Assembly: GCA_013817655.1 (NCBI GenBank)
Contig: JACDCJ010000001.1
Span: 1 to 30,000, forward strand
Length of the DNA stretch: 30,000 nucleotides
Direction of reading: 5' to 3'
Origin: Actinosomnolentus pattersoniae (SeqCode)
GTDB lineage: Bacteria; Actinomycetota; UBA4738
Positions 20,789 to 27,543 of the stretch are shown here, in pieces. A program made the translations under genes and the position numbers. How positions within the stretch are numbered: position 1 is the stretch's first letter; the number at the start of each line of letters is the position of its first letter. The notes under the pieces were generated by a model. It saw only the letters and a list, made by a program, of their open reading frames with translations, did not search any database and was not told the origin of the DNA.

Positions 20789-22555
20789 CTAGAGGTACTG
20801 TCCGGCGTTGATCCGCTCCACCTGACGGCCTTCCGCGTGTCCCTGGCCGAGAAGGGTTCGGACGAAGACGATCCGCTCGCCCTTCTTTCCCGAAATGCGG
20901 GCCCAGTCGTCCGGGTTCGTCGTGTTGGGGAGGTCCTCGTTCTCTTTGAACTCGTCGCGGATCGCGCTCAGGAGGTCCTCGAGCTTCAGCCCCTTCTCGC
21001 CGTGCTGGAGGAACCGCTTGATCGCCATCTTCTTCGCCCTGGCGACGATGTTCTCGATCATCGCCCCCGAGTTGAAGTCCTTGAAGTAGAGGATCTCCTT
21101 GTCGCCGGAGGCGTAGGTGACCTCGAGGAACCGGTTCTCGTCCGACGCCGCGTACATCCTCTCCACCGTGGTATCGATCATCCTCCGAACGACGCGGTCC
21201 GGTCCGCCACCTGCTCGAACGTCCTCATCGTGGAGCGGGACGTCGGAAGTCAGGTACCGGCTCATGATCTCCTGTGAGGCCTGCGCGTCGGGCCGCTCGA
21301 TCTTGATCTTCACGTCCAGCCGCCCCGGACGCAGGATGGCCGGGTCGATCATGTCCTCGCGGTTCGATGCTCCGATCACGATGACGTTCTTGAGCGTCTC
21401 CACACCGTCGATCTCGGAGAGCAGCTGCGGAACGATGGTGTTCTCGACGTCGCTCGAGATGCCGGAACCGCGCGTGCGGAACAGAGAGTCCATCTCGTCG
21501 AAGAACACGATCACGGGGAAGCCTTCCGCCGACTTCTCCTTCGCGCGCTGGAAGATCAGGCGAATCTGCCGCTCGGTCTCGCCGACGTACTTGTTCAGGA
21601 GCTCCGGTCCCTTGATGTTGAGGAAGTACGAGTGCGCCTGCTTCTGGCCCGTCTTCTCCGCCACCTTCTGGGCGAGCGAGTTGGCGACCGCCTTAGCGAT
21701 GAGCGTCTTCCCGCAGCCGGGCGGACCGTAGAGCAGGACGCCCTTGGGTGGCTTGAGGCGGTGCTCCTCGAACAACTCGGCGTAGAGAAACGGGAGCTCG
21801 ACCGCGTCGCGGATGTCCTCGATCTGGGAGGACAGGCCGCCGATGTCGTCGTAGGTGATGTCGGGGATCTCCTCCAGGATGGCCTCCTCGACCTCCTCCC
21901 TGGGGAGCTTCTCGAGAGCGTAGCCGGAGCGCGGGTCGAACAGCACCGGGTCTCCGGCGCGCACCTGCCCCCGGACTGACATCGAAAGGAGGGCCACCGC
22001 CTCCTCGTCCCCTCGGCCAACGACGACGGCTCTGTCCTCCCCGAGCAGCTCCTTGACCGCCATGACCTCGCCGGTCACCTCCTCGTCGAGAACAGCCACC
22101 ACGTTGAGTGCCTCGTTCAGGATGACCTGGACGCCCTTTCGGAACGTGGAGCGGTCGAGCGTGGGATCGGCGTTCACCCGCATCTTCCGCCCGGCGGTGA
22201 CCACGTCGAGCGAACCGTCGTCGTTCCCCTCCAGGAAGACACCGAACGTCGCCGGTGGTCGGGTGAGCTTGTCGACCTCCTCCTTGAGGGCCTCGAGCCT
22301 TTCGCGCTCGGCGCGAAGGACGCTCGCGAGCTTCTCGTTCTGGCCCACCGCCCGCGCCAGGTCGGACCGAGCCGCCTGCAGCTGGTCCTCGAGCACGCGC
22401 ACATGACGCGGCGAGCTCGAGAGCCTGCGCCGAAGCAGCGCGATCTCGTCCTCGAGGAACTTGATCTGCGTTTGCAGCTGATGGATGTCTTTTTCGTAGC
22501 GCTCGAGCAGCTCCTCAGAATCCCGAGCACCCGGGTCTCGCGCCATGACTACCAC
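20789..22555 (-). CDS. arc: proteasome-associated ATPase (ARC/Mpa)
   Basis: Ring-forming AAA+ unfoldase that captures pupylated proteins and feeds them to the 20S core; 588 aa. An N-terminal coiled coil (about 13-97, with LERYEKDIHQLQTQIKFLED) is followed by the tandem OB domain (about 100-225) and the AAA module. Walker A is GPPGCGKT (277-284) and Walker B is VIVFFDEMDSLF near 350. SGISSDVENTIVPQLLSEID and ILRPGRLDVKIKIERPD follow. The C-terminus is NAGQYL, carrying the penultimate-Tyr motif that docks on the proteasome. Starts are possible at GTG 22555 or ATG 22546 (MARDPGARD); AGAAGGG lies upstream of both. Confidence 0.97.
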   Translation of the reverse strand: MVVMARDPGARDSEELLERYEKDIHQLQTQIKFLEDEIALLRRRLSSSPRHVRVLEDQLQAARSDLARAVGQNEKLASVLRAERERLEALKEEVDKLTRPPATFGVFLEGNDDGSLDVVTAGRKMRVNADPTLDRSTFRKGVQVILNEALNVVAVLDEEVTGEVMAVKELLGEDRAVVVGRGDEEAVALLSMSVRGQVRAGDPVLFDPRSGYALEKLPREEVEEAILEEIPDITYDDIGGLSSQIEDIRDAVELPFLYAELFEEHRLKPPKGVLLYGPPGCGKTLIAKAVANSLAQKVAEKTGQKQAHSYFLNIKGPELLNKYVGETERQIRLIFQRAKEKSAEGFPVIVFFDEMDSLFRTRGSGISSDVENTIVPQLLSEIDGVETLKNVIVIGASNREDMIDPAILRPGRLDVKIKIERPDAQASQEIMSRYLTSDVPLHDEDVRAGGGPDRVVRRMIDTTVERMYAASDENRFLEVTYASGDKEILYFKDFNSGAMIENIVARAKKMAIKRFLQHGEKGLKLEDLLSAIRDEFKENEDLPNTTNPDDWARISGKKGERIVFVRTLLGQGHAEGRQVERINAGQYL

Positions 22556-22578
22556 ACCCTTCTTCGACAGACTCGTCC

Positions 22579-22584
22579 AATATA
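22579..22584 (-). promoter_or_regulatory. -10 box upstream of the proteasomal ATPase gene
   Basis: Minus-strand TATATT lies 24-38 nt upstream of the possible starts, in the AT-rich spot of the 59-nt gap after trmI. It gives a leader of about 20-25 nt that includes GAAGAAGGG. It would start the arc-dop transcript. Confidence 0.45.
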
Positions 22585-22614
22585 TCCCCCGCCGGCGCCA
22601 TTCCCCGGGAAGGC

Positions 22615-23463
22615 TCAGTCCCTCCCCTTGCGGGCGATGATCACGAACCCGGTGTGTGCGACCATCCGATGGTCGGGGCGTACGCTGCGCTCGGTGACGT
22701 GCCAGGTACGGCTCAGCGTCTCGACCGTCTCGATCTGCGCGAATCCGCCCCGCTCGAGCGCGAGGACAGCTTCTTGCGTCTGGTTCGTGGTCGGAAGGTA
22801 GGTGACGACGATTCCGCCTGGGCGAAGGGCGGTTCGAACCTCCGGAAGGACTCCCTCGGGCTCCGGGAGGTCGAGAACCGCCCGGTCGAAGGCTTCCCCC
22901 GTGGCGGCGGCCTCCCGGACGTCACCCAGCCGAAGCTCCAACCAGGACGGCGCCGTTCCGAAGAAGGCCTCCACGTTGGCCGCGGCCTTCTCGTGGAAGT
23001 CGGCACGGACCTCGTAGGAGACGACCAAGCCGTCGGGTCCGGTGGCGCGGCAGAGGGCGAGAGTTGTCGCGCCCGATCCGCTTCCCGCCTCAAGCACCCG
23101 CATACCGGGCGCGATGTCGCCGCGGATGACAATCGTCCCGAGGTCCTTCGGGTAGATGACCTGCGCCCCCCGAGGCATCTTCAGGATGAAGTCCGTGATG
23201 GTCGGCCGCATGCACGCGAGCCGGGCGCCGGTCTGAGAATGCACGACGGTCCCCTCCTCGGACCCGAGGATCAGCGCGTGCGGCACGGCTCCGCCGTGGA
23301 AGTGAAAGGTCGCGCCTGACTGGAGGCGTAAGAGGAAGCGCCTGCCCCGATCGTCGACGAGCAGGACCCGTTCGCCCGGCTCGAAGGGCCTCCTCACCGC
23401 GAGCTGGGTGTGCGCAACCGGCCCTTCACCCGGCAAGGCTATCGCACGCCCCCGAGGGGACAC
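22615..23463 (-). CDS. trmI: tRNA (adenine-N1)-methyltransferase TrmI
   Basis: S-adenosylmethionine-dependent enzyme that methylates A58 of the tRNA T loop; 282 aa. The N-terminal beta domain (about 25-85) contains FEPGERVLLVDDRGRRFLLR and GATFHFHGGAVPHALILG. Then comes MPRGAQVIYPKDLGTIVIRG, a hallmark of the TrmI family. The Rossmann domain has the SAM motif VLEAGSGSGATTLAL, followed by DRAVLDLPEPEGVL (conserved Asp). It closely matches the mycobacterial homologue, also near the proteasome genes. The start is GTG at 23463, 11 nt after the htrA stop. A later start near AHTQLAVRRPF is possible, since no clear ribosome site is seen. Confidence 0.94.
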   Translation of the reverse strand: MSPRGRAIALPGEGPVAHTQLAVRRPFEPGERVLLVDDRGRRFLLRLQSGATFHFHGGAVPHALILGSEEGTVVHSQTGARLACMRPTITDFILKMPRGAQVIYPKDLGTIVIRGDIAPGMRVLEAGSGSGATTLALCRATGPDGLVVSYEVRADFHEKAAANVEAFFGTAPSWLELRLGDVREAAATGEAFDRAVLDLPEPEGVLPEVRTALRPGGIVVTYLPTTNQTQEAVLALERGGFAQIETVETLSRTWHVTERSVRPDHRMVAHTGFVIIARKGRD

Positions 23464-23474
23464 CTACGCGACGA

Positions 23475-24629
23475 TCAGCCGGTTGTGGGAAGGGGGCGGG
23501 TCCCAAGCGTGACCGAGACCGCGAAACGACCGCGGGCGTCGTTCACCAACTCGATCTCGACCTCGTCGTCGGGCTCTCGGGCGAGGATGAGCTCGCCAAG
23601 TTGCTCGGAGCCCTGGATCGACTCACCCTCAAAGGCCACGATCACGTCCCCCGGTTCGATGCCCGCGCCCTGCGCCGGCCCGCCCGGCGCCACATCGATC
23701 ACATAGGCACCGCGATCGACGGGCAGTCCGAACTGGGCGGCGACTCCGGCGTCGACGGTCGTGGTGGTCACGCCCAGGTAGGCGGCCGGCGCCTCCGGAT
23801 CAGCGATGGCACGCTCGATGAAAGGCCTTGCGGCGTTGATGTCGATGGCGAAGCCGATGTTCTCGGCCTCCCCAGCCCCGGCCGTGTTGATACCGACCAC
23901 GTTGCCGGCGAGGTCGACCAGTGGGCCACCGGAGTTTCCGGGATTGATTGGCGCATCCGTCTGCAGGACGTCCTCGAGCGTTCGGACGATCCCCTGTCCG
24001 TCCTGCCCGCCGCCCGGGTCCTGGATCTGAACGGTGCGCGCCAGGGAGCTGATGATCCCGGACGTGACGGAGGGACCACCCGGCAGGGCGAGGGCATACC
24101 CGAGGGCGACCACGCGCTCGCCGAGGGCGACCGAATCGGAGTCCCCGAGCGGCACCGTGGGGAGGTCCTGCTCGTCCACCTTCAGGACGGCCAGGTCGTG
24201 GTCGGAATCGCCGCCGATCACACGCGCCTCGAAGTTCCTGCTGTCCGGCGGCGGGAGGGTGACCATGATGCTGGTGGCTCCCTCGACGACATGGAAGTTG
24301 GTCACGATGATTCCGTCGGACCGGATGATGAATCCGGTCCCCACCCCCTCACCCCCATCGCCGCCGAAGATGGCGTCCCGGCTCTGGGTACGGGTGGTCA
24401 CGTTCACCACGGACGGGGCGACGCGATCCACCACGGTCACCACGGGGTCCTGCGACGGATCGTAAGGGTTGATCGACGGAAGGAGGGGAGTGCTCCTCGG
24501 CTCGGCCACGCGGGCCACCCGGGCGGCGGCGCTGCAGCCGGAGAGGATCAGCGCGGCGACGATGGAGGTCGCAACCAGCCTTGCCGAGCGCCCGGAGGCT
24601 CCCACGGTGCTCGTTCCATCCACCTTCAT
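23475..24629 (-). CDS. HtrA/DegP-type serine protease lipoprotein
   Basis: Envelope trypsin-like protease with one PDZ domain, 384 aa from the ATG at 24629. A signal peptide ending in the lipobox LILSGC anchors it as a lipoprotein (Cys32). The catalytic triad is His113 (TNFHVVEG), Asp145 (DSDHDLAVL) and Ser233 (NPGNSGGPLV). The PDZ domain is about 265-370 (AYLGVTTTTVDAG, PAQGAGIEPGDVIVAFEGES). An ATG four codons earlier (24641) overlaps the likely -10 box TATGAT, which ends 7 nt before 24629; the shorter start with a leaderless mRNA is favoured. A palindrome overlaps the promoter. It is followed 11 nt later by trmI. Confidence 0.94.
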   Translation of the reverse strand: MKVDGTSTVGASGRSARLVATSIVAALILSGCSAAARVARVAEPRSTPLLPSINPYDPSQDPVVTVVDRVAPSVVNVTTRTQSRDAIFGGDGGEGVGTGFIIRSDGIIVTNFHVVEGATSIMVTLPPPDSRNFEARVIGGDSDHDLAVLKVDEQDLPTVPLGDSDSVALGERVVALGYALALPGGPSVTSGIISSLARTVQIQDPGGGQDGQGIVRTLEDVLQTDAPINPGNSGGPLVDLAGNVVGINTAGAGEAENIGFAIDINAARPFIERAIADPEAPAAYLGVTTTTVDAGVAAQFGLPVDRGAYVIDVAPGGPAQGAGIEPGDVIVAFEGESIQGSEQLGELILAREPDDEVEIELVNDARGRFAVSVTLGTRPLPTTG

Positions 24630-24636
24630 AGCATCG

Positions 24637-24656
24637 ATCATACGAAGGCACGTATG
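24637..24656 (-). promoter_or_regulatory. htrA -10 box with overlapping palindromic operator
   Basis: Minus-strand TATGAT (24642-24637) ends 7 nt before the ATG at 24629. CATACG (24639-24644) and CGTATG (24651-24656) form perfect 6-bp arms with a 6-nt spacer, and the left arm overlaps the -10 box by 4 nt. A regulator bound there would block transcription. The identity of the regulator is unknown; a stress-response factor is a reasonable guess. Confidence 0.45.
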
Positions 24657-24764
24657 AAACGCGGCTGAGGAAGTTCGGCGGGGTGTTGCGCTCCTGTGAC
24701 GACGGACGCTCGGTGGAACCGGTGACCGTTTCGTGGTGGATGCAGCCGCTCGGCGATGCCCGCC

Positions 24765-24983
24765 TCAGCGGCGGATGACGGCGGCCCACAGCTGCAGGGC
24801 GAACCCGACGAAAAGCAGGCTCGAGCCGATCAGGTACGCGACCTTCTCGCGTCGGTGAGCGGCATCGCTCGGCCCCGAATAGTCGCGATTGCCCCTGACG
24901 ATCGACAACGCCCCGAGGGCGAAGGCGGCGGCCCCGGCAAGGGCCAGCCCGAGGCCGATCAGCGTTAGTTGGTGGGCGTTCAC
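24765..24983 (-). CDS. small two-helix membrane protein
   Basis: 72 aa, not recognised. Two hydrophobic segments (about 6-28, LTLIGLGLALAGAAAFALGA, and about 49-68, VAYLIGSSLLFVGFALQLWA) flank a charged loop (VRGNRDYSGPSDAAHRREK). The start is GTG at 24983, with TAGTGT ending 7 nt upstream, so it is probably leaderless. It lies 79 nt after the Cys-rich Tat protein and is likely transcribed on its own. The 135 nt between its stop and the htrA start hold only the htrA palindrome and promoter; no other gene is seen there. Confidence 0.72.
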   Translation of the reverse strand: MNAHQLTLIGLGLALAGAAAFALGALSIVRGNRDYSGPSDAAHRREKVAYLIGSSLLFVGFALQLWAAVIRR

Positions 24984-24990
24984 GCCGCGA

Positions 24991-24996
24991 ACACTA
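24991..24996 (-). promoter_or_regulatory. -10 box of leaderless promoter for the 72 aa membrane protein
   Basis: Minus-strand TAGTGT ends 7 nt before the GTG start at 24983. Inferred from spacing and match to TANNNT. Confidence 0.4.
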
Positions 24997-25062
24997 CACG
25001 GTCCGTGCGGTCGCACGCGAAACCGCAAGCCAACCGGTGCATGTCCGTCTGATGATCCTCCG

Positions 25063-25467
25063 TCAAACGCCTTCCGCCGCGAGCTCCGTGAGCGTCGGCG
25101 CACAACTGCGGGTGGTTCGGCAGCCACACACGCAGAGCGTGCCGCTCGTGTCACTGACGCAGTCCCTGCACAGGAAGAGCCGGTCACCCTCCAGGCAGCA
25201 GCCCCACGTGTACCCGTTGTACGACCACCCGTCGGGACACAGCTGCCTCGCCCCCCCGTCGCAGTTGCAGGTGACGCCGATGGATCGGCAGGCCGTGCCG
25301 ATGCAGCACTTTGGGTCGGCCGAGGCCGTTTGCGCAAGTACCACCTGCCCAACGCCCAGGCCCGCGAGAACCGCCGACATCTTGGCAAGGAAGCCCCTGC
25401 GTGAGGTCTTTCGATACACGATGCCGGTGCCCTTCTCCACGAGGTCCCGGGTCTGCCGATCGTCCAT
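25063..25467 (-). CDS. Tat-exported Cys-rich protein, methylamine dehydrogenase light chain-like
   Basis: 134 aa. A twin-arginine signal (KTSRRGFLAKMSAVLAGLG) should be cut after ASA at residue 50. The 84-residue mature part has 14 cysteines (54, 55, 60, 67, 69, 77, 90, 91, 100, 103, 112, 114, 116, 122). The pattern CRSIGVTCNCDGGARQLCP, TWGCC and LCRDCVSDTSGTLCVCGC follows that of the methylamine dehydrogenase light chain MauA (C..G..C.C.GG....CP, W...C, RDCC, G.C.C). Trp88 may match the first TTQ tryptophan; I find no residue matching the second, because the chain ends early. GGAGAGGAC stands before the ATG. It is the last gene of a MauE/MauD operon. Not likely to be a working MADH subunit; the function is open. 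Confidence 0.75.
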   Translation of the reverse strand: MDDRQTRDLVEKGTGIVYRKTSRRGFLAKMSAVLAGLGVGQVVLAQTASADPKCCIGTACRSIGVTCNCDGGARQLCPDGWSYNGYTWGCCLEGDRLFLCRDCVSDTSGTLCVCGCRTTRSCAPTLTELAAEGV

Positions 25468-25524
25468 GTCCTCTCCATTCTCTCCGCGTTCCGATCAACG
25501 AATGAGCGGCGCTCAGGCCGCGGC

Positions 25525-26100
25525 TCAGGCTCCCACCGCGGCTGCGACGGCGGCACCAAGCACCGCGAAGGTGAGCGTGGTCGAGAGCGCACGCCAAAGC
25601 GGGCCCCGATCCAGACCCCAGAGGACGGGGCCCAGAGAGCCCTCTGTGCCCGCGTTAGCCAGAATCACGGCGGACAGCCCGCGTGCCGCGCCGTACGTCC
25701 CAAGGACCGCAGCGCCGGTGGCCGCGTCGCCGAGGAGTGCGGCCCCGGCCAGGACCACCACGTACCCCGCGTTCGCCACGCGAGTGCCCACCCCCGGCCC
25801 GAGAAGCGCGCCGTAAAGGGCGGCAGTGACCACCGGAGGGTACCGGTAACGCCATGCAGCGGGTACCTGGCGCCCCGATCGGGGCAGGGGAAGGCGGACG
25901 AGCCCGAGCTCCATCGCGCCGTAGCAGGTGGTGACCAGGGCGAGCAAGAGAAGCCGATCCGGCCCGGCCAGCACCAGCAATCCCCCGACGGATCCCACCG
26001 CGAGGCCGGTGAGAGCCCCCGCGAGCGTGGCCGCGACGGCGTGCGCGATGCCCGCGCCCGCTCTGGTCGCCGCGGAACCCCGGACCAGGGTCCCCACCAT
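25525..26100 (-). CDS. polytopic membrane protein in the Mau-like operon
   Basis: 191 aa, very hydrophobic, about five or six membrane segments (for example IAHAVAATLAGALTGLAVGS, GGLLVLAGPDRLLLLALVTT, YVVVLAGAALLGDAATGAAV and TLTFAVLGAAVAAAVGA). It has a single Cys (TTCYGAME), so it is unlikely to be a CcdA/DsbD-like electron carrier. By position it could correspond to the membrane protein MauF of methylamine operons, but I see no sequence proof. The ATG at 26100 is 9 nt after the stop of the 57 aa gene, and the Cys-rich gene follows after 57 nt. Confidence 0.8.
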   Translation of the reverse strand: MVGTLVRGSAATRAGAGIAHAVAATLAGALTGLAVGSVGGLLVLAGPDRLLLLALVTTCYGAMELGLVRLPLPRSGRQVPAAWRYRYPPVVTAALYGALLGPGVGTRVANAGYVVVLAGAALLGDAATGAAVLGTYGAARGLSAVILANAGTEGSLGPVLWGLDRGPLWRALSTTLTFAVLGAAVAAAVGA

Positions 26101-26109
26101 GGACGCCCC

Positions 26110-26283
26110 TCAGGGCGACGCCAGACTGATGAGGCCCTGGGCGGCGGCGCTCACCGCAACGGCCACCGGCACGAGGGACACCGTTCCAGCGCCGACGGCC
26201 AGAGCGCCCGCAAAGGCGCCCGCCCCGGCGAGCAGCATCATCGCGGGGACGATCCGCCGGCGCGCGACAACCGTGGCGCTCAT
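26110..26283 (-). CDS. 57 aa hydrophobic membrane peptide in the Mau-like operon
   Basis: Small gene with ATG at 26283 overlapping the stop of the MauD-like gene (ATGA). It begins MSATVVARRRIVPAMMLLAG and ends AAQGLISLASP. Two hydrophobic stretches (about 11-31 and 33-53) suggest a hairpin in the membrane with the basic N-terminus inside. No cysteines. It is too short for standard gene-length cut-offs but has tight coupling on both sides (4-nt overlap, 9-nt gap), which supports translation. No function can be named. Confidence 0.7.
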   Translation of the reverse strand: MSATVVARRRIVPAMMLLAGAGAFAGALAVGAGTVSLVPVAVAVSAAAQGLISLASP

Positions 26284-26876
26284 GACGCCGAGCTCACGGA
26301 GTCGCCCTCCACCCAGACCGCACCCTCTCCCGTTCGAACCCGCCCCTGGATGAGGGAGGAGACCATCTCCCGGTTGTTAACCACTCCACGGCTCCGGACG
26401 ACCCCTGCGGTGTCGACCAGGATGGCCCGCGGCGTGGTGACGATGCCCACCGCTCGCATCGCGGCCCCATCGTCTTGCCACGCCTGGCCGGCGAACCGGG
26501 ACCGGTCGAGCATCGCTCGGGCCTCCTCCGCCGGCCCGGACAAGACCGGAACGATGGCGTGGTCGGGCCAATCCTTCACGACCCCGTCGAGCTCCGAGAG
26601 GAGGTCGGCACACAACGTGCACCGGGTGGACATGAATAGCACTACGGCCGGGCGGCTCCCGAGGTCGGGCGACGAGGGCCGGCCCGATCTGGCATCGGCC
26701 AGGCGCAAGGCCGGGAGGGTCGCCCCCGGCTCCATTCCCTCGAGCGACTCCAGCGCAGGGGCTGCCGGCAGGCGGCGACTGAGCAGACCCACCTCTCGAG
26801 CCAGGGCGAGGATCGCGAGCGCCTCGACGATCGCGAGGATCGCCAGCGCGGCGACGGCGATCCACAGGGCGGTCAC
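26280..26876 (-). CDS. membrane-anchored thioredoxin-like protein, MauD-like
   Basis: 198 aa. An N-terminal membrane anchor (about 3-27, LWIAVAALAILAIVEALAIL) is followed by a thioredoxin/TlpA fold. ALRLADARSGRPSSPDLGSR leads to VVLFMSTRCTLCADLLSELD, with the redox pair Cys86 and Cys89 (CTLC), and the cis-Pro strand VGIVTTPRAILVDTAGVV. In methylamine operons MauD is such a protein and helps form the disulfides of the light chain; the same role for the Cys-rich protein downstream is inference. The start is GTG at 26876, overlapping the MauE-like stop by 4 nt (GTGA). The C-terminal part after about 165 is Ser- and Val-rich without motif. Confidence 0.85.
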   Translation of the reverse strand: MTALWIAVAALAILAIVEALAILALAREVGLLSRRLPAAPALESLEGMEPGATLPALRLADARSGRPSSPDLGSRPAVVLFMSTRCTLCADLLSELDGVVKDWPDHAIVPVLSGPAEEARAMLDRSRFAGQAWQDDGAAMRAVGIVTTPRAILVDTAGVVRSRGVVNNREMVSSLIQGRVRTGEGAVWVEGDSVSSAS

Positions 26877-27457
26877 GCGTGCTCCTCGTGAGCGCGGATC
26901 CCGGTCTCGACAGTCGTCAAGAGACGGAGCGCGGCCACGGCAAGGGCGCCCGTGGCGAGGGCGGCAGCGGAGACGATGGCCACCGCGGTCGCCTCGGAAC
27001 CGGAAATCGAAAGAGGTAACGTCGAGCCCCGATCGGTGCCCAGGTGGAAGACGAGCGCCACTGCCGCTAGGCCGAGCAGCCCGATGGTTCGGGCCACGGC
27101 CGCGCCATCGATACGCTCGCCGCGGGAGGCGCCGAAGCACGCACAGGAGGCATCCAGACGGAGGTGTAGGGCCCGGATCAGGACGAGTGCGAACCCAAGG
27201 AGCAGCAACACTGCGGTCGCAAGCCCCACCGTGAGGAAGCGCGACAGCATGGCCGCGGCGGAAGCGATCTCGAGCACCGGCAGAGCCCGTGCCCCCGCCG
27301 GAACCGCCCACCTGAGCCGGACCGGAACTAGGTTACGGGCGGTTTCGACGAAGCCGGCCATATCCCTGAGCTTCGCGATTCCCGCAAGGCCGAGCACCAC
27401 GGCGAGGATCAGGCGAGCGGCCTGCAGAAGCAGCCGATCGACCTCCGACACTTCCAT
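26873..27457 (-). CDS. MauE/DoxX family redox-associated membrane protein
   Basis: 194 aa membrane protein with four segments in the DoxX/MauE-like core. It begins with ARLILAVVLGLAGIAKLRDM, then FVETARNLVPVRLRW and ALPVLEIASAAAMLSRFLTV, and carries DASCACFGAS with the CxC pair Cys105/Cys107 that marks the MauE subgroup. A further C-terminal extension (about 130-194) adds one or two hydrophobic stretches. MauE works with MauD in disulfide maturation of the methylamine dehydrogenase light chain. GGGAGG lies about 5 nt before the ATG at 27457. It is the first gene of the operon, driven by the divergent promoter upstream. Confidence 0.85.
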   Translation of the reverse strand: MEVSEVDRLLLQAARLILAVVLGLAGIAKLRDMAGFVETARNLVPVRLRWAVPAGARALPVLEIASAAAMLSRFLTVGLATAVLLLLGFALVLIRALHLRLDASCACFGASRGERIDGAAVARTIGLLGLAAVALVFHLGTDRGSTLPLSISGSEATAVAIVSAAALATGALAVAALRLLTTVETGIRAHEEHA

Positions 27458-27482
27458 CCCAACCTCCCACGAGGCGCCCCCG

Positions 27483-27517
27483 CTCCGCGCGCGGAGAGGC
27501 GGACGGAACTATATCCT
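27483..27517. promoter_or_regulatory. divergent promoter and palindrome between the Mau-like operon and the LLM gene
   Basis: CTCCGCGCGCGGAG (27483-27496) is a perfect 14-bp palindrome. Next to it lie overlapping -10 boxes: TATAGT on the minus strand (27513-27508) towards mauE, and TATATC or TATCCT on the plus strand (27510-27517) towards the oxidoreductase. The palindrome falls just downstream of the minus-strand start and could be an operator or a leader hairpin. Both genes also have Shine-Dalgarno sites, unlike many others here. Confidence 0.45.
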
Positions 27518-27543
27518 GGCCCCTTCCGTTCTGGAGGTCGCTC

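Noticed and set aside
24984..25592. Long minus-strand frame continuing upstream of the 72 aa membrane protein.
   Set aside because: It overlaps the Cys-rich Tat protein gene in a different frame; only the C-terminal 72 residues form membrane helices and have their own promoter box.
26877..27311. Upstream extension of the MauD-like frame.
   Set aside because: It overlaps the MauE-like gene; the GTG at 26876 gives a proper membrane anchor and GTGA coupling.
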